Below are positions 9,799 through 20,450 of a DNA stretch of 64,000 nucleotides, one piece after another; the first letter of the stretch is position 1, and the number at the start of each line of letters is the position of its first letter. The position numbers were made by a program, and so were the translations under genes. Origin of the DNA: an uncultured Granulosicoccaceae bacterium (GTDB taxonomy: Bacteria; Pseudomonadota; Gammaproteobacteria; Granulosicoccales; Granulosicoccaceae); NCBI GenBank assembly GCA_937930305.1, contig CALGLE010000010.1, forward strand, positions 62,001 through 126,000, given 5' to 3'. The notes beneath the pieces are model-generated. The model did no database searches. It was not told the origin of the DNA and was given only the letters and a program-made list of their open reading frames with translations.

Positions 9799-11235
9799 AT
9801 GGATACCCGAGTGAAAACTTCCCGATTGAATGCTTGTTTAGCAGCCGCGGTGGCCACCGTGATGGCTGGCACAGTGCAAGCACAAGAGGTTGCCAGCATA
9901 GATGAGGCGCCCAATTTAAAGGCAAGCGCTGGCTCAGCAGGCGATGCTGGTCAGTGTTTTGCGCGCGTCAATGTGCCAGCGGTATATCGCACAGAAAGCG
10001 TCAAAACTGAGATTCGCCCGAAAATGGCGAGATTCAAAATCACACCACCTGCATTTAAGGATGCGAGCGAAACGGTTACGGTTTCACCAGCAATGATGAA
10101 AATCAAAGCGGTGCAACCTGAATTGGTGGAGAAAACCGAAAAGTTAGAAGTGATGGCCAGTACCAAATTGTGGGTTCGAGATTCACTGAAAGGTACGCAA
10201 CCGCTTACCCAAGGTGAAATCGCCGACATCAAAGGCTCTGGCGTAGACATGGCGAAAGTATCTGCCGGGTCTTGCTTATATGAACACTTTGCTCCAGCGA
10301 CCATTGAAGATCTTCCAACCAAAGTATTGGTCAGTGAAGCAACTGAAAAGCTCAGCGTTATCGATGCTGTACTTAAAGACGGCGTAGCAACGGTAACCAC
10401 ATCTCCTGCACACACCCGCATGATTGAAGTGCCACCGTCTTTCAAGAAAGGTGAAGAGAAGGTGATGGTGACACCGGCTACCAAGAAGTGGCAAACAGAA
10501 TGCGGTGCGGTACAACAAGTGGACCACATGACCGGTGAAACTCTGTGCTTGGTTGATGTGTCGGCCAAGTATGAAACTGTGCCGACAGATATGGTTGATG
10601 TGCCAGCACTCATTACAAACGTTGATGAGAAGGCGGCGACTAAAACCATCAAAATCAAAACGTTGGTTAGTGATGCGAAAGAAAATCGTGTGGCTGTACC
10701 CGCCAAGTTTGACTTCATTGACCGTCAACGTGTTTCAAAGCCTGCCAGCTATTCTTGGATTGCGAAGAATGCAAAGCCAGCTTACGGGTCAGAGCCCACA
10801 GGTCGAAGTGCTTGCTTAGTTGAAACGCCAGCGAAAATGGCCGAGTACAAGCGTCAAGTGGTGAAAACTGCGGGCCGATTTGATGTTGAGAAGATTCCTG
10901 CTGAAACCACGACTGTGCAAACTAAGCAATTAGTGTCTAAAGCGATCAGTAAGCAGTACATGCAACAGCCTGAATTCAAAACGGTGAAGCGCCAGATTAT
11001 GGTGAGCGACGCTAAAATTGAATGGAAGCCAGTTTTGTGTCAGGTCAATTTCTCTGAAGACATCATTGTTCAATTGCAAAAGGCGTTAACTAAGCGTGGC
11101 TATGAGCCAGGTCCTATTGATGGAATTATGGGGCGAGGTACCACCAATGCAATTCGCGCTTATCAGAAAGCGAATAAGATGGCCGATGGCGGTTTGACCA
11201 TTGAGACCTTGGATAAGCTGGGCATCAAGATGTGA
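9799..11235 (+). CDS. Exported repeat protein with C-terminal peptidoglycan-binding domain
   Basis: The 478 residues start with a signal peptide ending TVQAQ. Residues about 53-415 consist of roughly four diverged units of 90-105 residues, each opening with a Cys near a Pro-Ala/Lys-x-x-x-Tyr element (Cys near 53, 159, 250 and 339) and rich in short beta segments of the form V-x-V-x-P-A. Two units close with a Lys-Trp or Glu-Trp followed by Cys. Residues 421-478 are a PG_binding_1 domain with RGYEPGPIDGIMGRGT. I do not recognise the repeat family. The divergent L,D-transpeptidase suggests a cell-wall role, and the paired cysteines suggest disulfides. Confidence 0.75.
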   Translation: MDTRVKTSRLNACLAAAVATVMAGTVQAQEVASIDEAPNLKASAGSAGDAGQCFARVNVPAVYRTESVKTEIRPKMARFKITPPAFKDASETVTVSPAMMKIKAVQPELVEKTEKLEVMASTKLWVRDSLKGTQPLTQGEIADIKGSGVDMAKVSAGSCLYEHFAPATIEDLPTKVLVSEATEKLSVIDAVLKDGVATVTTSPAHTRMIEVPPSFKKGEEKVMVTPATKKWQTECGAVQQVDHMTGETLCLVDVSAKYETVPTDMVDVPALITNVDEKAATKTIKIKTLVSDAKENRVAVPAKFDFIDRQRVSKPASYSWIAKNAKPAYGSEPTGRSACLVETPAKMAEYKRQVVKTAGRFDVEKIPAETTTVQTKQLVSKAISKQYMQQPEFKTVKRQIMVSDAKIEWKPVLCQVNFSEDIIVQLQKALTKRGYEPGPIDGIMGRGTTNAIRAYQKANKMADGGLTIETLDKLGIKM

Positions 11236-11270
11236 TTGCCGAAGTAACCTAAGTTTGTGAAGTACGCAAG

Positions 11271-11303
11271 CGGCAGATCCGAATCAACCGGTCTGCCGTT
11301 TTT
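11271..11303 (+). terminator. Terminator after the peptidoglycan-binding repeat protein
   Basis: A nine-base-pair stem (11271-11279 with 11290-11298, one G-U pair) is followed by five T. It sits between the plus-strand gene ending at 11235 and the convergent gene ending at 11306. Confidence 0.7.
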
Positions 11304-11305
11304 CG

Positions 11306-11734
11306 TTACAGTAAGTTTTTAAGCCGCTCCAGATAGGCGGTTTCGTTTGGGGCAACGCCCTGGCGTTGAGCATCCCAAAGAAATTCACCCAAGCATTCCA
11401 TCATCCGATGTTCCACCTCGTGCCCGTCCTGATACTTGAGTAATAGAGATCGAGTCAGGTCACGAATTCCGTTCGGTCGATCGGTGCCCACTTGTTCTCG
11501 AAGGGCTAGGTGTAGTGACAAATGTAAGAACGGATTTTCATCGGCGTGTTCGGATGTGAAATCTTGATCTAGCACATCATCGTCTTGCAACATTAATTTG
11601 TGATACCAAGGATGCTCTTCCACTAAGTCGGCGATTTGTTTGTCCAGTGGCTGTAAAGTTTCGCCTGCCAGTCGTTTTCGCCATGCTTGACGAAACTGAT
11701 CCCGCAATTGCTTCCTATCATCGCTGAATAACAT
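11306..11734 (-). CDS. DUF1841 family protein
   Basis: This is a 142-residue cytoplasmic protein of the DUF1841 family, found in many gamma- and betaproteobacteria and of unknown function. Recognisable features are the opening SDDRKQLRDQFRQAWRK, a central EEHPWYHKLML and NPFLHLSLHLALREQ, all conserved in the family. There is no signal peptide or membrane segment. The start codon shares one base with the rnfE stop, so it is the last gene of the metG-rnf unit and probably translationally coupled. Confidence 0.85.
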   Translation of the reverse strand: MLFSDDRKQLRDQFRQAWRKRLAGETLQPLDKQIADLVEEHPWYHKLMLQDDDVLDQDFTSEHADENPFLHLSLHLALREQVGTDRPNGIRDLTRSLLLKYQDGHEVEHRMMECLGEFLWDAQRQGVAPNETAYLERLKNLL

Positions 11735-12336
11735 TACTTAATGGTCTCGTTAGATTGACGGCTGGGATGTTTGATGAATGCATCGATTGCATTTTTGAGC
11801 GCTAACATGAAACCCAACAGGATAAATGCACCCGGTGGCAATAGGGCAATAAGCAGCGTTGTACCAAGCATTTCCCGAATAGCACCCAGAAGGATTAATA
11901 CCAGCCCAAATCCTAAGCCCATTATGAGGGCATCCAGTAGCGCTTCCGGCACGCTGTGCGTGCGAGCGTAGATCTCGGCTCGCCCTAGGATCAAACAATT
12001 GGTCACGATCAATGGTAAGAATATACCCAGTGAACGATGTAATCCAGGTGCGTAGGCCGCCATCAATTGTTCAATGACCGTGACCGTGCTGGCGATGACC
12101 AAAACCGCCATGGGAATGCGCACAGTCGCCACCATATGATGCCGTAAGGCGGCGACTATGGTGTTCGAAACACAGAGGGTGAGTAACGTAGCTATGGCAA
12201 GGGCACTGCCATTGATGATGCTATTGCTCACGGCCAGCAGCGGACACAAACCCAGCAGCATAACCAGAGCGGGGTTCCTACTCCATAATCCTTCTCGCCA
12301 TTGCAAGGCGCTGCCCTGACTCATTAAGCTCTTCAT
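11734..12336 (-). CDS. rnfE: Rnf electron-transport complex subunit RnfE
   Basis: RnfE is a polytopic inner-membrane subunit of the ion-translocating ferredoxin:NAD+ oxidoreductase; it is homologous to RnfA and inserted in inverted orientation. The 200 residues show NPALVMLLGLCPLLAVSNS at the start, a central LPLIVTNCLILGRAE with the Cys that binds the membrane iron-sulfur centre, and about six hydrophobic segments. The start overlaps the rnfG stop by four bases. Confidence 0.92.
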   Translation of the reverse strand: MKSLMSQGSALQWREGLWSRNPALVMLLGLCPLLAVSNSIINGSALAIATLLTLCVSNTIVAALRHHMVATVRIPMAVLVIASTVTVIEQLMAAYAPGLHRSLGIFLPLIVTNCLILGRAEIYARTHSVPEALLDALIMGLGFGLVLILLGAIREMLGTTLLIALLPPGAFILLGFMLALKNAIDAFIKHPSRQSNETIK

Positions 12337-12944
12337 GTTTGTTCTTTGAAATGAAGTTTAAGCGCGTTTAAGCCTCCGTGTTCATGCCAGTCCAGCACAC
12401 GATACACCGCATGAACTACGGCCCTTGGGGTAATGGTTGCCCCGGTAAACTGATCAAACGCGCCGCCGTCTTTCTTCACCGTCCACATCGGTTTTGCCAG
12501 TTTAGCCAGTGATTGGTTATCAAAATCAGTAATCCAAGCGGATTTTTCATGTTCTATGTCATCGCCTAAGCCCGGCGTTTCTCGATGCTTAATTACTCTA
12601 ACGCCCAACAAGCTGTGATCAGCTCGTATAGCAATCAGTAATCGAATTTCACCGGTATAACCATCTGGGGCAATTGCGGTAATAGCGGCTCCCTGCCACT
12701 GATTATCCTTGATAAAGGGATAAACAGTTAGGGCTTCCTCGCTTCCCAACGCCTTATGCTGAAAAAGAAAGCCATTATCCACCCATTGCTCATTTTGCAT
12801 TTCAGCTGGCACGATGTCACTTAAACTTGCGGCTATCCAGCGCTGTTCGCTTCGCTTAATGGAGTCCTTCGTTAACCATGACACAGTGGATAGTGCGAGC
12901 ACTGCAACAACCGCGGTCACAGCCAATGGAATGCCACCGTTCAC
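12333..12944 (-). CDS. rnfG: Rnf electron-transport complex subunit RnfG
   Basis: RnfG is a periplasm-facing subunit with a covalently bound FMN. The 203 residues have one N-terminal membrane anchor (about 5-23) and the FMN-attachment motif FTGATITPRAVVHAV near residue 167, where the Thr is the phosphoester acceptor. HRETPGLGDDIE is the other family signature. Four-base overlaps join it to rnfD upstream and rnfE downstream, indicating coupled translation. Confidence 0.92.
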   Translation of the reverse strand: MNGGIPLAVTAVVAVLALSTVSWLTKDSIKRSEQRWIAASLSDIVPAEMQNEQWVDNGFLFQHKALGSEEALTVYPFIKDNQWQGAAITAIAPDGYTGEIRLLIAIRADHSLLGVRVIKHRETPGLGDDIEHEKSAWITDFDNQSLAKLAKPMWTVKKDGGAFDQFTGATITPRAVVHAVYRVLDWHEHGGLNALKLHFKEQT

Positions 12945-13945
12945 GAGCGCTTATCCAATACAAACCATCGATCCAATAGTGGGACACTGGCATTCATCAG
13001 TAATACAGCGAATGCGAAGCCTTCGGGATAGTTGGAGTGTGTGCGAAGGATCACCGACAGTAGGCCAATACTTGCGCCATACAGCAATCGTGCACGCACG
13101 CTGCTGGGCGCTGTTACTGGATCTGTGGCAACGTAGAACGCACCGAACACCATACCGCCGTACAGCATCGCTGACCAAACAGGCAATGTCGTGTTGGGGG
13201 ACAGATACGATTGAACCGTCAGTGCGATGATGGCAGCGGTTAAAACAGCCACGGGTATGTGCCAACGAATAACGCCGCGTGCCAGTAAATACACCCCCCC
13301 CATTAACCAGGCAACACTGAGTTCACGCCAAGGCGATGTATGCAGGGAGTTAATACTTACGGAGGCCGACTGATTTCGAAACTCTCTTAAGCGATCTAGA
13401 GGGGTGGCTTGAGTAATGGAATCCCATGGGGCCACGCTTGGGTTGGCAAACCATTTCAAATTCCACCAATCAGCCCACACTGCAGGGGTTGTCCAGCTAA
13501 CTGCCAAATTGGGGTCGAACCATAGGGTCATGGTTTTAGGAAACGATATCAGCAGCACCGCGTAGCCCACCATGGCTGGATTGAACGGATTCTGGCCTAG
13601 TCCGCCATAGACGTGTTTACCTAAAACGCTCAGAGTAACCGCACCCACAATCAATTGGCTAATGGGCAAGCTCGGAGGTATGCAAAGCGCCAGTAACCAC
13701 GCGGCAAGCACGATGGAGCCATCGTTCAGTGCGGTTTTAATCGAGCGTTGTCGTAAACGCATCACAGTCGCTTCGCAAAGTACGGACGCTGCGATCAATA
13801 CCACCCAATTAATCAATACCCCAGGCCCCAACCAATGCATCATCAATACGGTGCCGGGCACCAACGACAGCATCACCTGCATCATGATGGACGCTGTACT
13901 TCGCCGTGGGTATTGCCACGCTTGATAGATCGATGTGGGTTTCAT
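12941..13945 (-). CDS. rnfD: Rnf electron-transport complex subunit RnfD
   Basis: RnfD is a polytopic inner-membrane flavoprotein of the NqrB/RnfD family; it carries covalent FMN and is thought to take part in ion movement. The 334 residues contain the LGKHVYGGLGQNPFNPAMVG loop, the FMN-linking segment with ITQATPLD near residue 173 and a late FYVATDPVTAPSS motif. About nine hydrophobic segments are visible. It overlaps rnfC and rnfG by four bases each. Confidence 0.92.
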   Translation of the reverse strand: MKPTSIYQAWQYPRRSTASIMMQVMLSLVPGTVLMMHWLGPGVLINWVVLIAASVLCEATVMRLRQRSIKTALNDGSIVLAAWLLALCIPPSLPISQLIVGAVTLSVLGKHVYGGLGQNPFNPAMVGYAVLLISFPKTMTLWFDPNLAVSWTTPAVWADWWNLKWFANPSVAPWDSITQATPLDRLREFRNQSASVSINSLHTSPWRELSVAWLMGGVYLLARGVIRWHIPVAVLTAAIIALTVQSYLSPNTTLPVWSAMLYGGMVFGAFYVATDPVTAPSSVRARLLYGASIGLLSVILRTHSNYPEGFAFAVLLMNASVPLLDRWFVLDKRS

Positions 13946-15453
13946 GAGCCCGATCCAGGGCGTTTGTTTTTCACACGAGTTAGTGCCGCTTTTATGTCTT
14001 GTGCAGAATTCTGTCGCTGAGCGGCAGCCGCTCGCCGTGCGGCTTCTTGTTGTTCTTTCTCAATAGCTCGGCGCTGTACTCTGTTGCTGTGCTTTTCGGA
14101 AAGCAGACGAGCGACTTCTGCAGCTGCATCGCTTTGTTGTTTTTGCCGAGTGGCATCTTTGGCGAATCGAAACCAGGGTGTGAGGGGTATCGAAGCTGGA
14201 CAGACGAGATCGCAGCATCCACACAGTAAGCAGGCATCTAATGAATAACGCGCAGCCGTGTCCAGCTGCTCGCTGGCTGCAGCGGCATACAATTCTTGCG
14301 GTAATAAATTCACAGGACACACCGTTGCGCATTCAGAACATCGGATGCACGCTGTGGCTTCATTCAAAGGGTGTTCTTTGCCTACGATGAGCGCATTGGT
14401 GGACGCCAACACAGGGGCATTTAACATGTCCATTGCAAAGCCACTCAAAGGGCCACCGATTCGAATGGTCTGTGTATTTGAACGCCAAGCAGCCTCTATT
14501 GCTGTGTTGTGTTCTCTAGCGAATTCAATGACCGCCTTTAAAGGGGTGCCAAAACGAACGCGTAGGTTCATGCTGTGTTGCAGTGACTGGGTGCTGATGG
14601 AAACGATTCTATCCACCGCAGCTTGGCCCATCAGTGCATCGTGAATGCTGAGCACAGTCGCGACGTTCAAACACAACACGCCCGCGTCAGTTGCGCGTTC
14701 ACCTGGCTGTAATTTAATACCCGTTAACCGTTGAACCAGTGGGCTTTCCGCGCCACTGGGATAGATAGTGGGTAATTCAGTGATCTTAATGGAGGTTAAA
14801 TCCGGTGTTTGATCATCACGAAGGGCGGTAATCGCTGTTTGTTTATCGTTCTCAATGGCCAGTACTGCCGAGGGTAAGCGCAACCATTGGCGGATGGCGT
14901 TACAGGCTTGTAGAACTTCACTAGGGTGCTGTTGCATTAGCGCATCATCGCAGTTGATGCCTGGCTCGCACTCCACTGCATTAATGATGAGCGTTAGGTT
15001 TTTGTGCTCATAAGCCCGACGAATTTTATTGGCCGTATTAAATGCCGCCCCGCCCAGCCCATGAATGGCCGAGTTTTCCAAACGGTTTAGTATTTCTTCC
15101 ACACCAACTTGGGTGTGATCGATCACGGTGAATTGCTGAAACTCATCGCGTCCATCAGATTCCAATACCAGTGTGGGTACTTGGGTGTGAGAAGGATGTG
15201 GCCACGGGTGTTGACGAATCTCAGTAAGGGTTCCGGATGTGGGGGCCACCACCCCTGGGGCTAATTGTTCTCCTCCGAGTACGCAGTCACCGGATTTAAC
15301 TTCAGGGTGTAACACGGTGCGCGAATAGTTGATTAAGGGTAAGTAGTAGCTAGGTTGTAAATCCAGTTCGTGAATTGTGGCATCGATGTGAGCATCCATA
15401 GGTGCGCTTAACGCAAGCCCACCGGGTAAGGCATGAATGGCTGAGGAGCTCAT
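13942..15453 (-). CDS. rnfC: Rnf electron-transport complex subunit RnfC
   Basis: RnfC is the peripheral NADH/FMN subunit on the cytoplasmic face. I chose the ATG at 15453, which overlaps the rnfB stop as ATGA and gives 503 residues; a longer in-frame ORF reaches 15495 inside rnfB. The protein shows a glycine-rich nucleotide-binding loop, [14 protein letters not shown], and two ferredoxin-type cysteine motifs, [12 protein letters not shown] and [12 protein letters not shown], for two 4Fe-4S clusters. The C-terminal 70 residues are a charged Ala/Gln/Arg helix, shorter than the repeat tail of E. coli RsxC. Confidence 0.93.
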   Translation of the reverse strand: MSSSAIHALPGGLALSAPMDAHIDATIHELDLQPSYYLPLINYSRTVLHPEVKSGDCVLGGEQLAPGVVAPTSGTLTEIRQHPWPHPSHTQVPTLVLESDGRDEFQQFTVIDHTQVGVEEILNRLENSAIHGLGGAAFNTANKIRRAYEHKNLTLIINAVECEPGINCDDALMQQHPSEVLQACNAIRQWLRLPSAVLAIENDKQTAITALRDDQTPDLTSIKITELPTIYPSGAESPLVQRLTGIKLQPGERATDAGVLCLNVATVLSIHDALMGQAAVDRIVSISTQSLQHSMNLRVRFGTPLKAVIEFAREHNTAIEAAWRSNTQTIRIGGPLSGFAMDMLNAPVLASTNALIVGKEHPLNEATACIRCSECATVCPVNLLPQELYAAAASEQLDTAARYSLDACLLCGCCDLVCPASIPLTPWFRFAKDATRQKQQSDAAAEVARLLSEKHSNRVQRRAIEKEQQEAARRAAAAQRQNSAQDIKAALTRVKNKRPGSGS

Positions 15454-16001
15454 GATTGGTGTTGGGTGAGTTGCCGCGGCGCAGGATGTTGCCAAGCGGT
15501 AGCGGCGGGTTTTGCAGGTACCAATTCAATGCAATCCACTGGACAGGGTGCAATGCAGAGTTCGCAGCCGGTGCAGTCTTCTGCAATGACGGTGTGCATC
15601 TGTTTGCCACTGCCCACAATGGCATCCACAGGACACGGTGGAATGCATAGGGTGCAACCGATGCAAGCGGCTTCATCAATAAGGGCCACTTGCGCACTTT
15701 TCGTTTCCCCATGCGCTGCATTCAAAGCGATCACTTCAACGCCTAAAAGTTCTGATAACGCTTTAATCGTGTTATCACCGCCTGGGGGGCATTGATTAAT
15801 GCCAGCTTCACCTTTGGCTATCGCTTCGGCGTAGGGGCGACAACCTGGGTAATCGCATTGAGCGCATTGGGTTTGTGGCAAACAGTCGTTAATCCGATCC
15901 ACCAAGATGTCTTCGTGGTTTTTTGTATTCCCTAAGCGAGCTAGGCCGGTGCCTATGAAGTAACACAACCCAGCGAAGATAAGTAACCACAACAGGGCCA
16001 T
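15450..16001 (-). CDS. rnfB: Rnf electron-transport complex subunit RnfB
   Basis: RnfB is the membrane-anchored iron-sulfur subunit that receives electrons from or delivers them to ferredoxin. The 183 residues have an N-terminal membrane helix (about 2-20) and a 4Fe-4S domain with [16 protein letters not shown] and a further Cys in NQCPPGG. Two ferredoxin motifs follow, [12 protein letters not shown] and [12 protein letters not shown]. It starts one base after the rnfA stop and overlaps rnfC by four bases. Confidence 0.93.
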   Translation of the reverse strand: MALLWLLIFAGLCYFIGTGLARLGNTKNHEDILVDRINDCLPQTQCAQCDYPGCRPYAEAIAKGEAGINQCPPGGDNTIKALSELLGVEVIALNAAHGETKSAQVALIDEAACIGCTLCIPPCPVDAIVGSGKQMHTVIAEDCTGCELCIAPCPVDCIELVPAKPAATAWQHPAPRQLTQHQS

Positions 16002-16002
16002 G

Positions 16003-16578
16003 TTATGTCACCCCAGCGAAGCCCATGAAGGCTAAGGAAAAGATGCCAGCAGTAATAAATGCGATAGCGGCTCCCTGAAAAGGTTTGGGAATGTCGGCCC
16101 GATCCAGTCGCTCACGCAGGGCGGCAAATAACACTAAGACTAAGGTAAAGCCTACTGCTGCTCCAAAGCCCTGCCACATCGCTGAGAATAAGGTGTTTTT
16201 ATGTTGTGTGGCTAACAGCGCTACCGCTAACACCGCGCAGTTGGTCGTGATGAGGGGCAAATATAAGCCAAGTACCTGGTGCAGCAGTGGGCTGTGTCGC
16301 CGCATAACGAGCTCGGTGAATTGCACCACAACTGCGATGATGAAAATAAACCCAATGATGCGTAGGAACTCCGCATTCAAAGGAATCAGAACAAAAGTGT
16401 GCAGTAAGTGGCTTAAGGTGGCCGCCAGAGTTAACACGAACGTGGTGGCAACACCCAAGCCCAAGGCGTTGGTGATTCGGTTAGAAACACCCATGAATGG
16501 GCATAATCCTAAGAATTGCACCAACACAAAATTGTTAACGAATACAGCGCTGACCAGTATGAGCCACCACTCACTCAT
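16003..16578 (-). CDS. rnfA: Rnf electron-transport complex subunit RnfA
   Basis: RnfA is a polytopic inner-membrane subunit paired with RnfE around a membrane 2Fe-2S centre. The ATG at 16578 gives the canonical opening [20 protein letters not shown] followed by [12 protein letters not shown] longer frame to 16641 would run into metG and is not used. [16 protein letters not shown] holds the conserved Cys. About six hydrophobic segments are visible. The start is four bases after the metG stop, so the rnf operon appears to be read through from metG. Confidence 0.93.
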   Translation of the reverse strand: MSEWWLILVSAVFVNNFVLVQFLGLCPFMGVSNRITNALGLGVATTFVLTLAATLSHLLHTFVLIPLNAEFLRIIGFIFIIAVVVQFTELVMRRHSPLLHQVLGLYLPLITTNCAVLAVALLATQHKNTLFSAMWQGFGAAVGFTLVLVLFAALRERLDRADIPKPFQGAAIAFITAGIFSLAFMGFAGVT

Positions 16579-16582
16579 CAGA

Positions 16583-18613
16583 TTATTTGACGCGCATGCC
16601 CGGCGTGGCTCCATCATCTGGCGATAGGACGAATAGCTCACTGCCCCCTGGGCCAGCGGCTAACACCATGCCTTCAGATAGGCCAAAACGCATTTTGCGA
16701 GGCTTCAAGTTTGCAATCATCACAGTGTGACGACCGATTAGGTCGGCAGGCTCATATGCAGACTTAATTCCAGCAAACACATTGCGTTGTTCTAAGCCGA
16801 TGTCCAGTGTGAGCTGCAATAATTTATCAGCACCTTCTACCGGTTGAGCATCCACAATTTTTGCAATGCGAAAATCCAACTTAGCAAAGTCATCAATGTC
16901 GATGGTGTCCATGATGGGTTCCAAAGACGTATCACTTGTGGCTGTGCCTGCAGCGGCCTTGTTTGCTGCGTCTTCAGCCATTGTGGCGTCCAGTACGGCT
17001 TGAACCTGCTTTTCTTCAACTCGCATCATCATGGGTTTGTAAGCTTTGATGCCATGATTAACCAGCGGTTGCTGTAATGCTTCCAGTGTTAAGGTTGTAT
17101 TTAAGAAATCTTCCGTTTTCTTTGCAAGCTCAGGAAGCACAGGCGAGAGAAACGTCATAATGATTCGAAAGTAATTCAAACCCACTGTGCAAATATCCTG
17201 CACCGTCTGTTGCTCGCCTTCTTGTTTAATCTTTACCCACGGTTCAGCATCATTAATGTAGGTGTTGGCGTGCTCTGCTAGCAGCATAATTTCACGCATC
17301 GCTTTGCCAAACTCTCGTTGTTCGTAGTAGTCACTGATGACTTGCTGTGCGCTGATCATTTGATCGTAGTGAGCTTGCAGCTGTGTTGGATATTGTTCTG
17401 ACAATTGGCCATCAAATTTTTTGGTGATAAAGCCTGCGCAACGACTGGCAATGTTAACCACCTTGCCAACAAGATCTGAATTCACTCGGGTAACAAAATC
17501 TTCTAAATTTAAATTCAAATCCGTGACTGAACTGGATAGCTTGGCCGCGTAGTAGTAGCGCAAGTATTCTGGGCTCATGTGATCAAGCCAGGTGCGTGCG
17601 GTAATCGATGTACCGCGCGACTTAGACATCTTCGCTCCATCCACGGTTAGGAATCCATGACAAAACACGCCGCTGGGTTTACGAAAGCCTGCGTTCTCTA
17701 ACATGGCAGGCCAGAACAGACAATGGAAGTTGGCAATGTCTTTGCCAATGAAGTGATACACCTCGTGATCACTGTCTGGCTTCCAGGTGTCCATAAAATC
17801 AAAGCCGTTTTTATCACCTAAGTGTTTGTGTGCGGCGATGTAGCCAATGGGCGCATCCAGCCAGACATAGAAATATTTACCGGGTGCATTGGGAATTTCA
17901 AAACCGAAGTAGGGCGCATTGCGTGAGATATCCCAATCTTGCAGTCCGCTGTCGAGCCATTCTTTGAGTTTATTGGCCACCTCTGTTTGTAAGGTGCCAC
18001 TGGTCGTCCATTTTTTCAGCATGTCGCCAAACTGGCTTAGCGCAAAGAAATACTGCTCAGAATCTTTCATCACAGGCGCCTTGCCTGACACCTGACTGAT
18101 CGGGTTTTTCAGTTCAGTGGCGTCATACGTGGCGCTGCAAATTTCGCAGTTATCGCCGTATTGATCGGCGTTGCCGCAATTGGGGCATTCGCCTTTCACA
18201 TAGCGATCGGGCAAAAACATCGATTCCTGTTCGTCATACAGCTGTTTGATGGTGCGCTTGACAATGTGCCCGGCCTCGTTAAGCCGATTGTATATAAGCT
18301 CAGCCAGCTCTTTGTTTTCTTCCGAATGCGTGGTGTGGAATACATCTGGTGTTAACAAAAAGTCAGCAATATCCGCTTCATGGCTGGCTTTCACGCGCTC
18401 AATGAGGGCTTCGGGCGAGATGCCTTCGGCTTGCGCCTTGAGCATTATGGGCGTGCCGTGCGCATCATCAGCCCACACCCAAGTGCAGCGGTTACCCGCC
18501 AGGCGTTGGTAGCGCACCCAAATATCGGTTTGGATATGTTCCAGTAGGTGACCAATATGCAGCGGGCCGTTCGCGTACGGCAGTGCCGCGGTCACAAGGA
18601 TCTGTCGAGTCAT
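16583..18613 (-). CDS. metG: Methionyl-tRNA synthetase
   Basis: MetG charges tRNA-Met and tRNA-fMet with methionine in the cytoplasm. The 676 residues show the class I motif HIGH at 19-22 and KMSKS near 328. A zinc knuckle carries two CxxC pairs (CPNC and CEIC near residues 140-160). The anticodon-binding helical domain spans about 390-550. A C-terminal EMAP/Trbp111-like tRNA-binding domain (about 575-676, [20 protein letters not shown]) provides dimerisation. It is divergent from mrp, and in this window it heads the metG-rnf unit. Confidence 0.97.
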   Translation of the reverse strand: MTRQILVTAALPYANGPLHIGHLLEHIQTDIWVRYQRLAGNRCTWVWADDAHGTPIMLKAQAEGISPEALIERVKASHEADIADFLLTPDVFHTTHSEENKELAELIYNRLNEAGHIVKRTIKQLYDEQESMFLPDRYVKGECPNCGNADQYGDNCEICSATYDATELKNPISQVSGKAPVMKDSEQYFFALSQFGDMLKKWTTSGTLQTEVANKLKEWLDSGLQDWDISRNAPYFGFEIPNAPGKYFYVWLDAPIGYIAAHKHLGDKNGFDFMDTWKPDSDHEVYHFIGKDIANFHCLFWPAMLENAGFRKPSGVFCHGFLTVDGAKMSKSRGTSITARTWLDHMSPEYLRYYYAAKLSSSVTDLNLNLEDFVTRVNSDLVGKVVNIASRCAGFITKKFDGQLSEQYPTQLQAHYDQMISAQQVISDYYEQREFGKAMREIMLLAEHANTYINDAEPWVKIKQEGEQQTVQDICTVGLNYFRIIMTFLSPVLPELAKKTEDFLNTTLTLEALQQPLVNHGIKAYKPMMMRVEEKQVQAVLDATMAEDAANKAAAGTATSDTSLEPIMDTIDIDDFAKLDFRIAKIVDAQPVEGADKLLQLTLDIGLEQRNVFAGIKSAYEPADLIGRHTVMIANLKPRKMRFGLSEGMVLAAGPGGSELFVLSPDDGATPGMRVK

Positions 18614-18685
18614 TGCTCATCGGTGTATAGTTAGCGGTTCGCTTTACAGTCTAACAGCCTGCCCCACTGCGAGCCACGAAACACC

Positions 18686-19783
18686 ATGTCTGAACTGTCC
18701 AAGGACCGCGTCGAATCCATTGTCAATGAGTTTATGGATCCGCATTTAGAGCTAACCCTCGCTGAGGCGGGTGTGGTTAATTCAATAGCCGTCAATGGCG
18801 ATGAGGTGGCGGTGTCTCTAACGCTTCCCTATCCGGCCGCCAAATACCAGGTCACTTTGCAGAAAGAACTGCAAGCTGCCATTGTCCAAGGCACCGGTCA
18901 TGATGCGACCCAAGTCGCATTAACGGCGGATACTAAAATCATCGCGCATTCCGTGCAGCAGGGTGTTAAACGCTTAGAGAAGGTTAAAAACATTATTGCT
19001 GTGGCTTCGGGCAAAGGGGGTGTGGGTAAGAGCACAACCTCGGTCAATTTGGCCTTGGCTTTGGCGGCTGAAGGTGCCACCGTGGGCCTATTGGATGCCG
19101 ACATTTACGGTCCCAGTCAGCCTCGCATGATGGGGCTGTCTGGCCAGCCTGAAAGTTCGGACGGCAAAACCATTGAGCCCATGGTGAACTACGGTGTGCA
19201 AACCATGTCGATTGGCTTCTTGATAGAAGAGGATACGCCGATGGTGTGGCGTGGGCCCATGGTGACGCAGGCCTTAGAGCAATTACTCAATGACACCAAC
19301 TGGAAGGACCTGGACTACCTCTTTATTGACTTACCCCCAGGAACAGGCGACACCCAACTCACCTTGGCGCAAAAAGTCCCCGTCAGTGGAGCTGTCATAG
19401 TGACCACACCTCAAGACATTGCTTTGCTAGATGCGCGCAAAGGTTTAAAGATGTTTGAAAAAGTGGCTGTGCCTATCTTGGGAATTGTCGAGAACATGTC
19501 CACGCACATTTGCAGTTCTTGCGGTCATGAAGAATCGATATTTGGATCCGGTGGTGGCTCCCGCATGGCGGAGGAATCCAACGTGACTTTACTCGGAGCA
19601 TTGCCCTTAGAAATGTCTATTCGCGAGCAGGCAGACAGTGGCAAGCCGACCGTGGTGGCAGACCCCGACAGTCGCACCTCGGAAATTTATCGCAGCATTG
19701 CCAGGAAAGCGGCAGCGCGGTTGTCGAAACAAGCGAAAGATTACTCGGCCAGTTTCCCAAAAATTGTTATTCAAAATACGTAA
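18686..19783 (+). CDS. apbC: Iron-sulfur cluster carrier ATPase Mrp/ApbC
   Basis: This P-loop protein of the Mrp/NBP35 family binds and transfers 4Fe-4S clusters in the cytoplasm. Of 365 residues, an N-terminal MIP18/DUF59-like domain (about 5-90) precedes a deviant Walker A GKGGVGKST at 109-117. Family signatures are DADIYGPSQPRMMG and DLPPGTGDTQLTLAQ. The cluster-binding CxxC is CSSC near residue 272. It is divergent from metG, the usual arrangement in gammaproteobacteria, with a 72-base intergenic gap. Confidence 0.95.
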   Translation: MSELSKDRVESIVNEFMDPHLELTLAEAGVVNSIAVNGDEVAVSLTLPYPAAKYQVTLQKELQAAIVQGTGHDATQVALTADTKIIAHSVQQGVKRLEKVKNIIAVASGKGGVGKSTTSVNLALALAAEGATVGLLDADIYGPSQPRMMGLSGQPESSDGKTIEPMVNYGVQTMSIGFLIEEDTPMVWRGPMVTQALEQLLNDTNWKDLDYLFIDLPPGTGDTQLTLAQKVPVSGAVIVTTPQDIALLDARKGLKMFEKVAVPILGIVENMSTHICSSCGHEESIFGSGGGSRMAEESNVTLLGALPLEMSIREQADSGKPTVVADPDSRTSEIYRSIARKAAARLSKQAKDYSASFPKIVIQNT

Positions 19784-19859
19784 CGAATTTTACCTCTAGC
19801 CTTTTTTGTAATAACTCTTCGCAAGCGTTTGCGACATGAAAAAATAACGAGACACGTCA

Positions 19860-20429
19860 ATGAGTATCAAGTCCGATAATTGGATTCGGCGTATGGCCAG
19901 TAGCGACAGCATGATTGAGCCGTTTGAAGCAGGCCAGGTTCGAGTGGACGCCAACAACGAGCGTATTGTGTCGTACGGCACATCCAGCTATGGTTATGAT
20001 GTGCGTTGTGCGGATGAATTTAAAATATTTACCAACATTAATCATGCGGTGGTTGATCCCAAAGCGTTCGATTTAGATAGCTTTGTTGATTTGAAGTCAG
20101 ACACTTGCATCATTCCACCGAATTCTTTTGCTTTGGCGCGCACCGTTGAATATTTTCGAATTCCCCGGAACGTATTAACGGTTTGCTTAGGTAAAAGCAC
20201 CTACGCACGTTGTGGCATCATTGTTAATGTCACACCCCTTGAGCCTGAGTGGGAAGGGCACGTTACGTTAGAATTTTCAAATACAACCCCATTGCCGGCG
20301 AAAATTTACGCCAACGAAGGCGTGGCTCAAATGTTATTTTTTGAAAGTGACGAAGTATGCGACACCTCATACAAAGATCGGGGTGGTAAGTATCAAGGGC
20401 AAACTGGTGTGACGTTGCCAAAAACGTAA
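19860..20429 (+). CDS. dcd: dCTP deaminase
   Basis: Dcd deaminates dCTP to dUTP, feeding thymidylate synthesis. The 189 residues match the family length. Signatures are [16 protein letters not shown] near 42, [20 protein letters not shown] near 110-130 with the catalytic Glu in the [10 protein letters not shown] loop, and [19 protein letters not shown]. It is followed 21 bases later by the nitrile hydratase operon and may share its transcript. Confidence 0.95.
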   Translation: MSIKSDNWIRRMASSDSMIEPFEAGQVRVDANNERIVSYGTSSYGYDVRCADEFKIFTNINHAVVDPKAFDLDSFVDLKSDTCIIPPNSFALARTVEYFRIPRNVLTVCLGKSTYARCGIIVNVTPLEPEWEGHVTLEFSNTTPLPAKIYANEGVAQMLFFESDEVCDTSYKDRGGKYQGQTGVTLPKT

Positions 20430-20450
20430 CGCGTGTTGTTAGGAAGGGCT

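Noticed and set aside
9951..10718. 255-codon minus-strand ORF opposite the peptidoglycan-binding repeat protein
   Set aside because: It is antisense to a gene with a signal peptide and a recognisable domain, has Ser/Thr/Val-rich low-complexity text and no family features.
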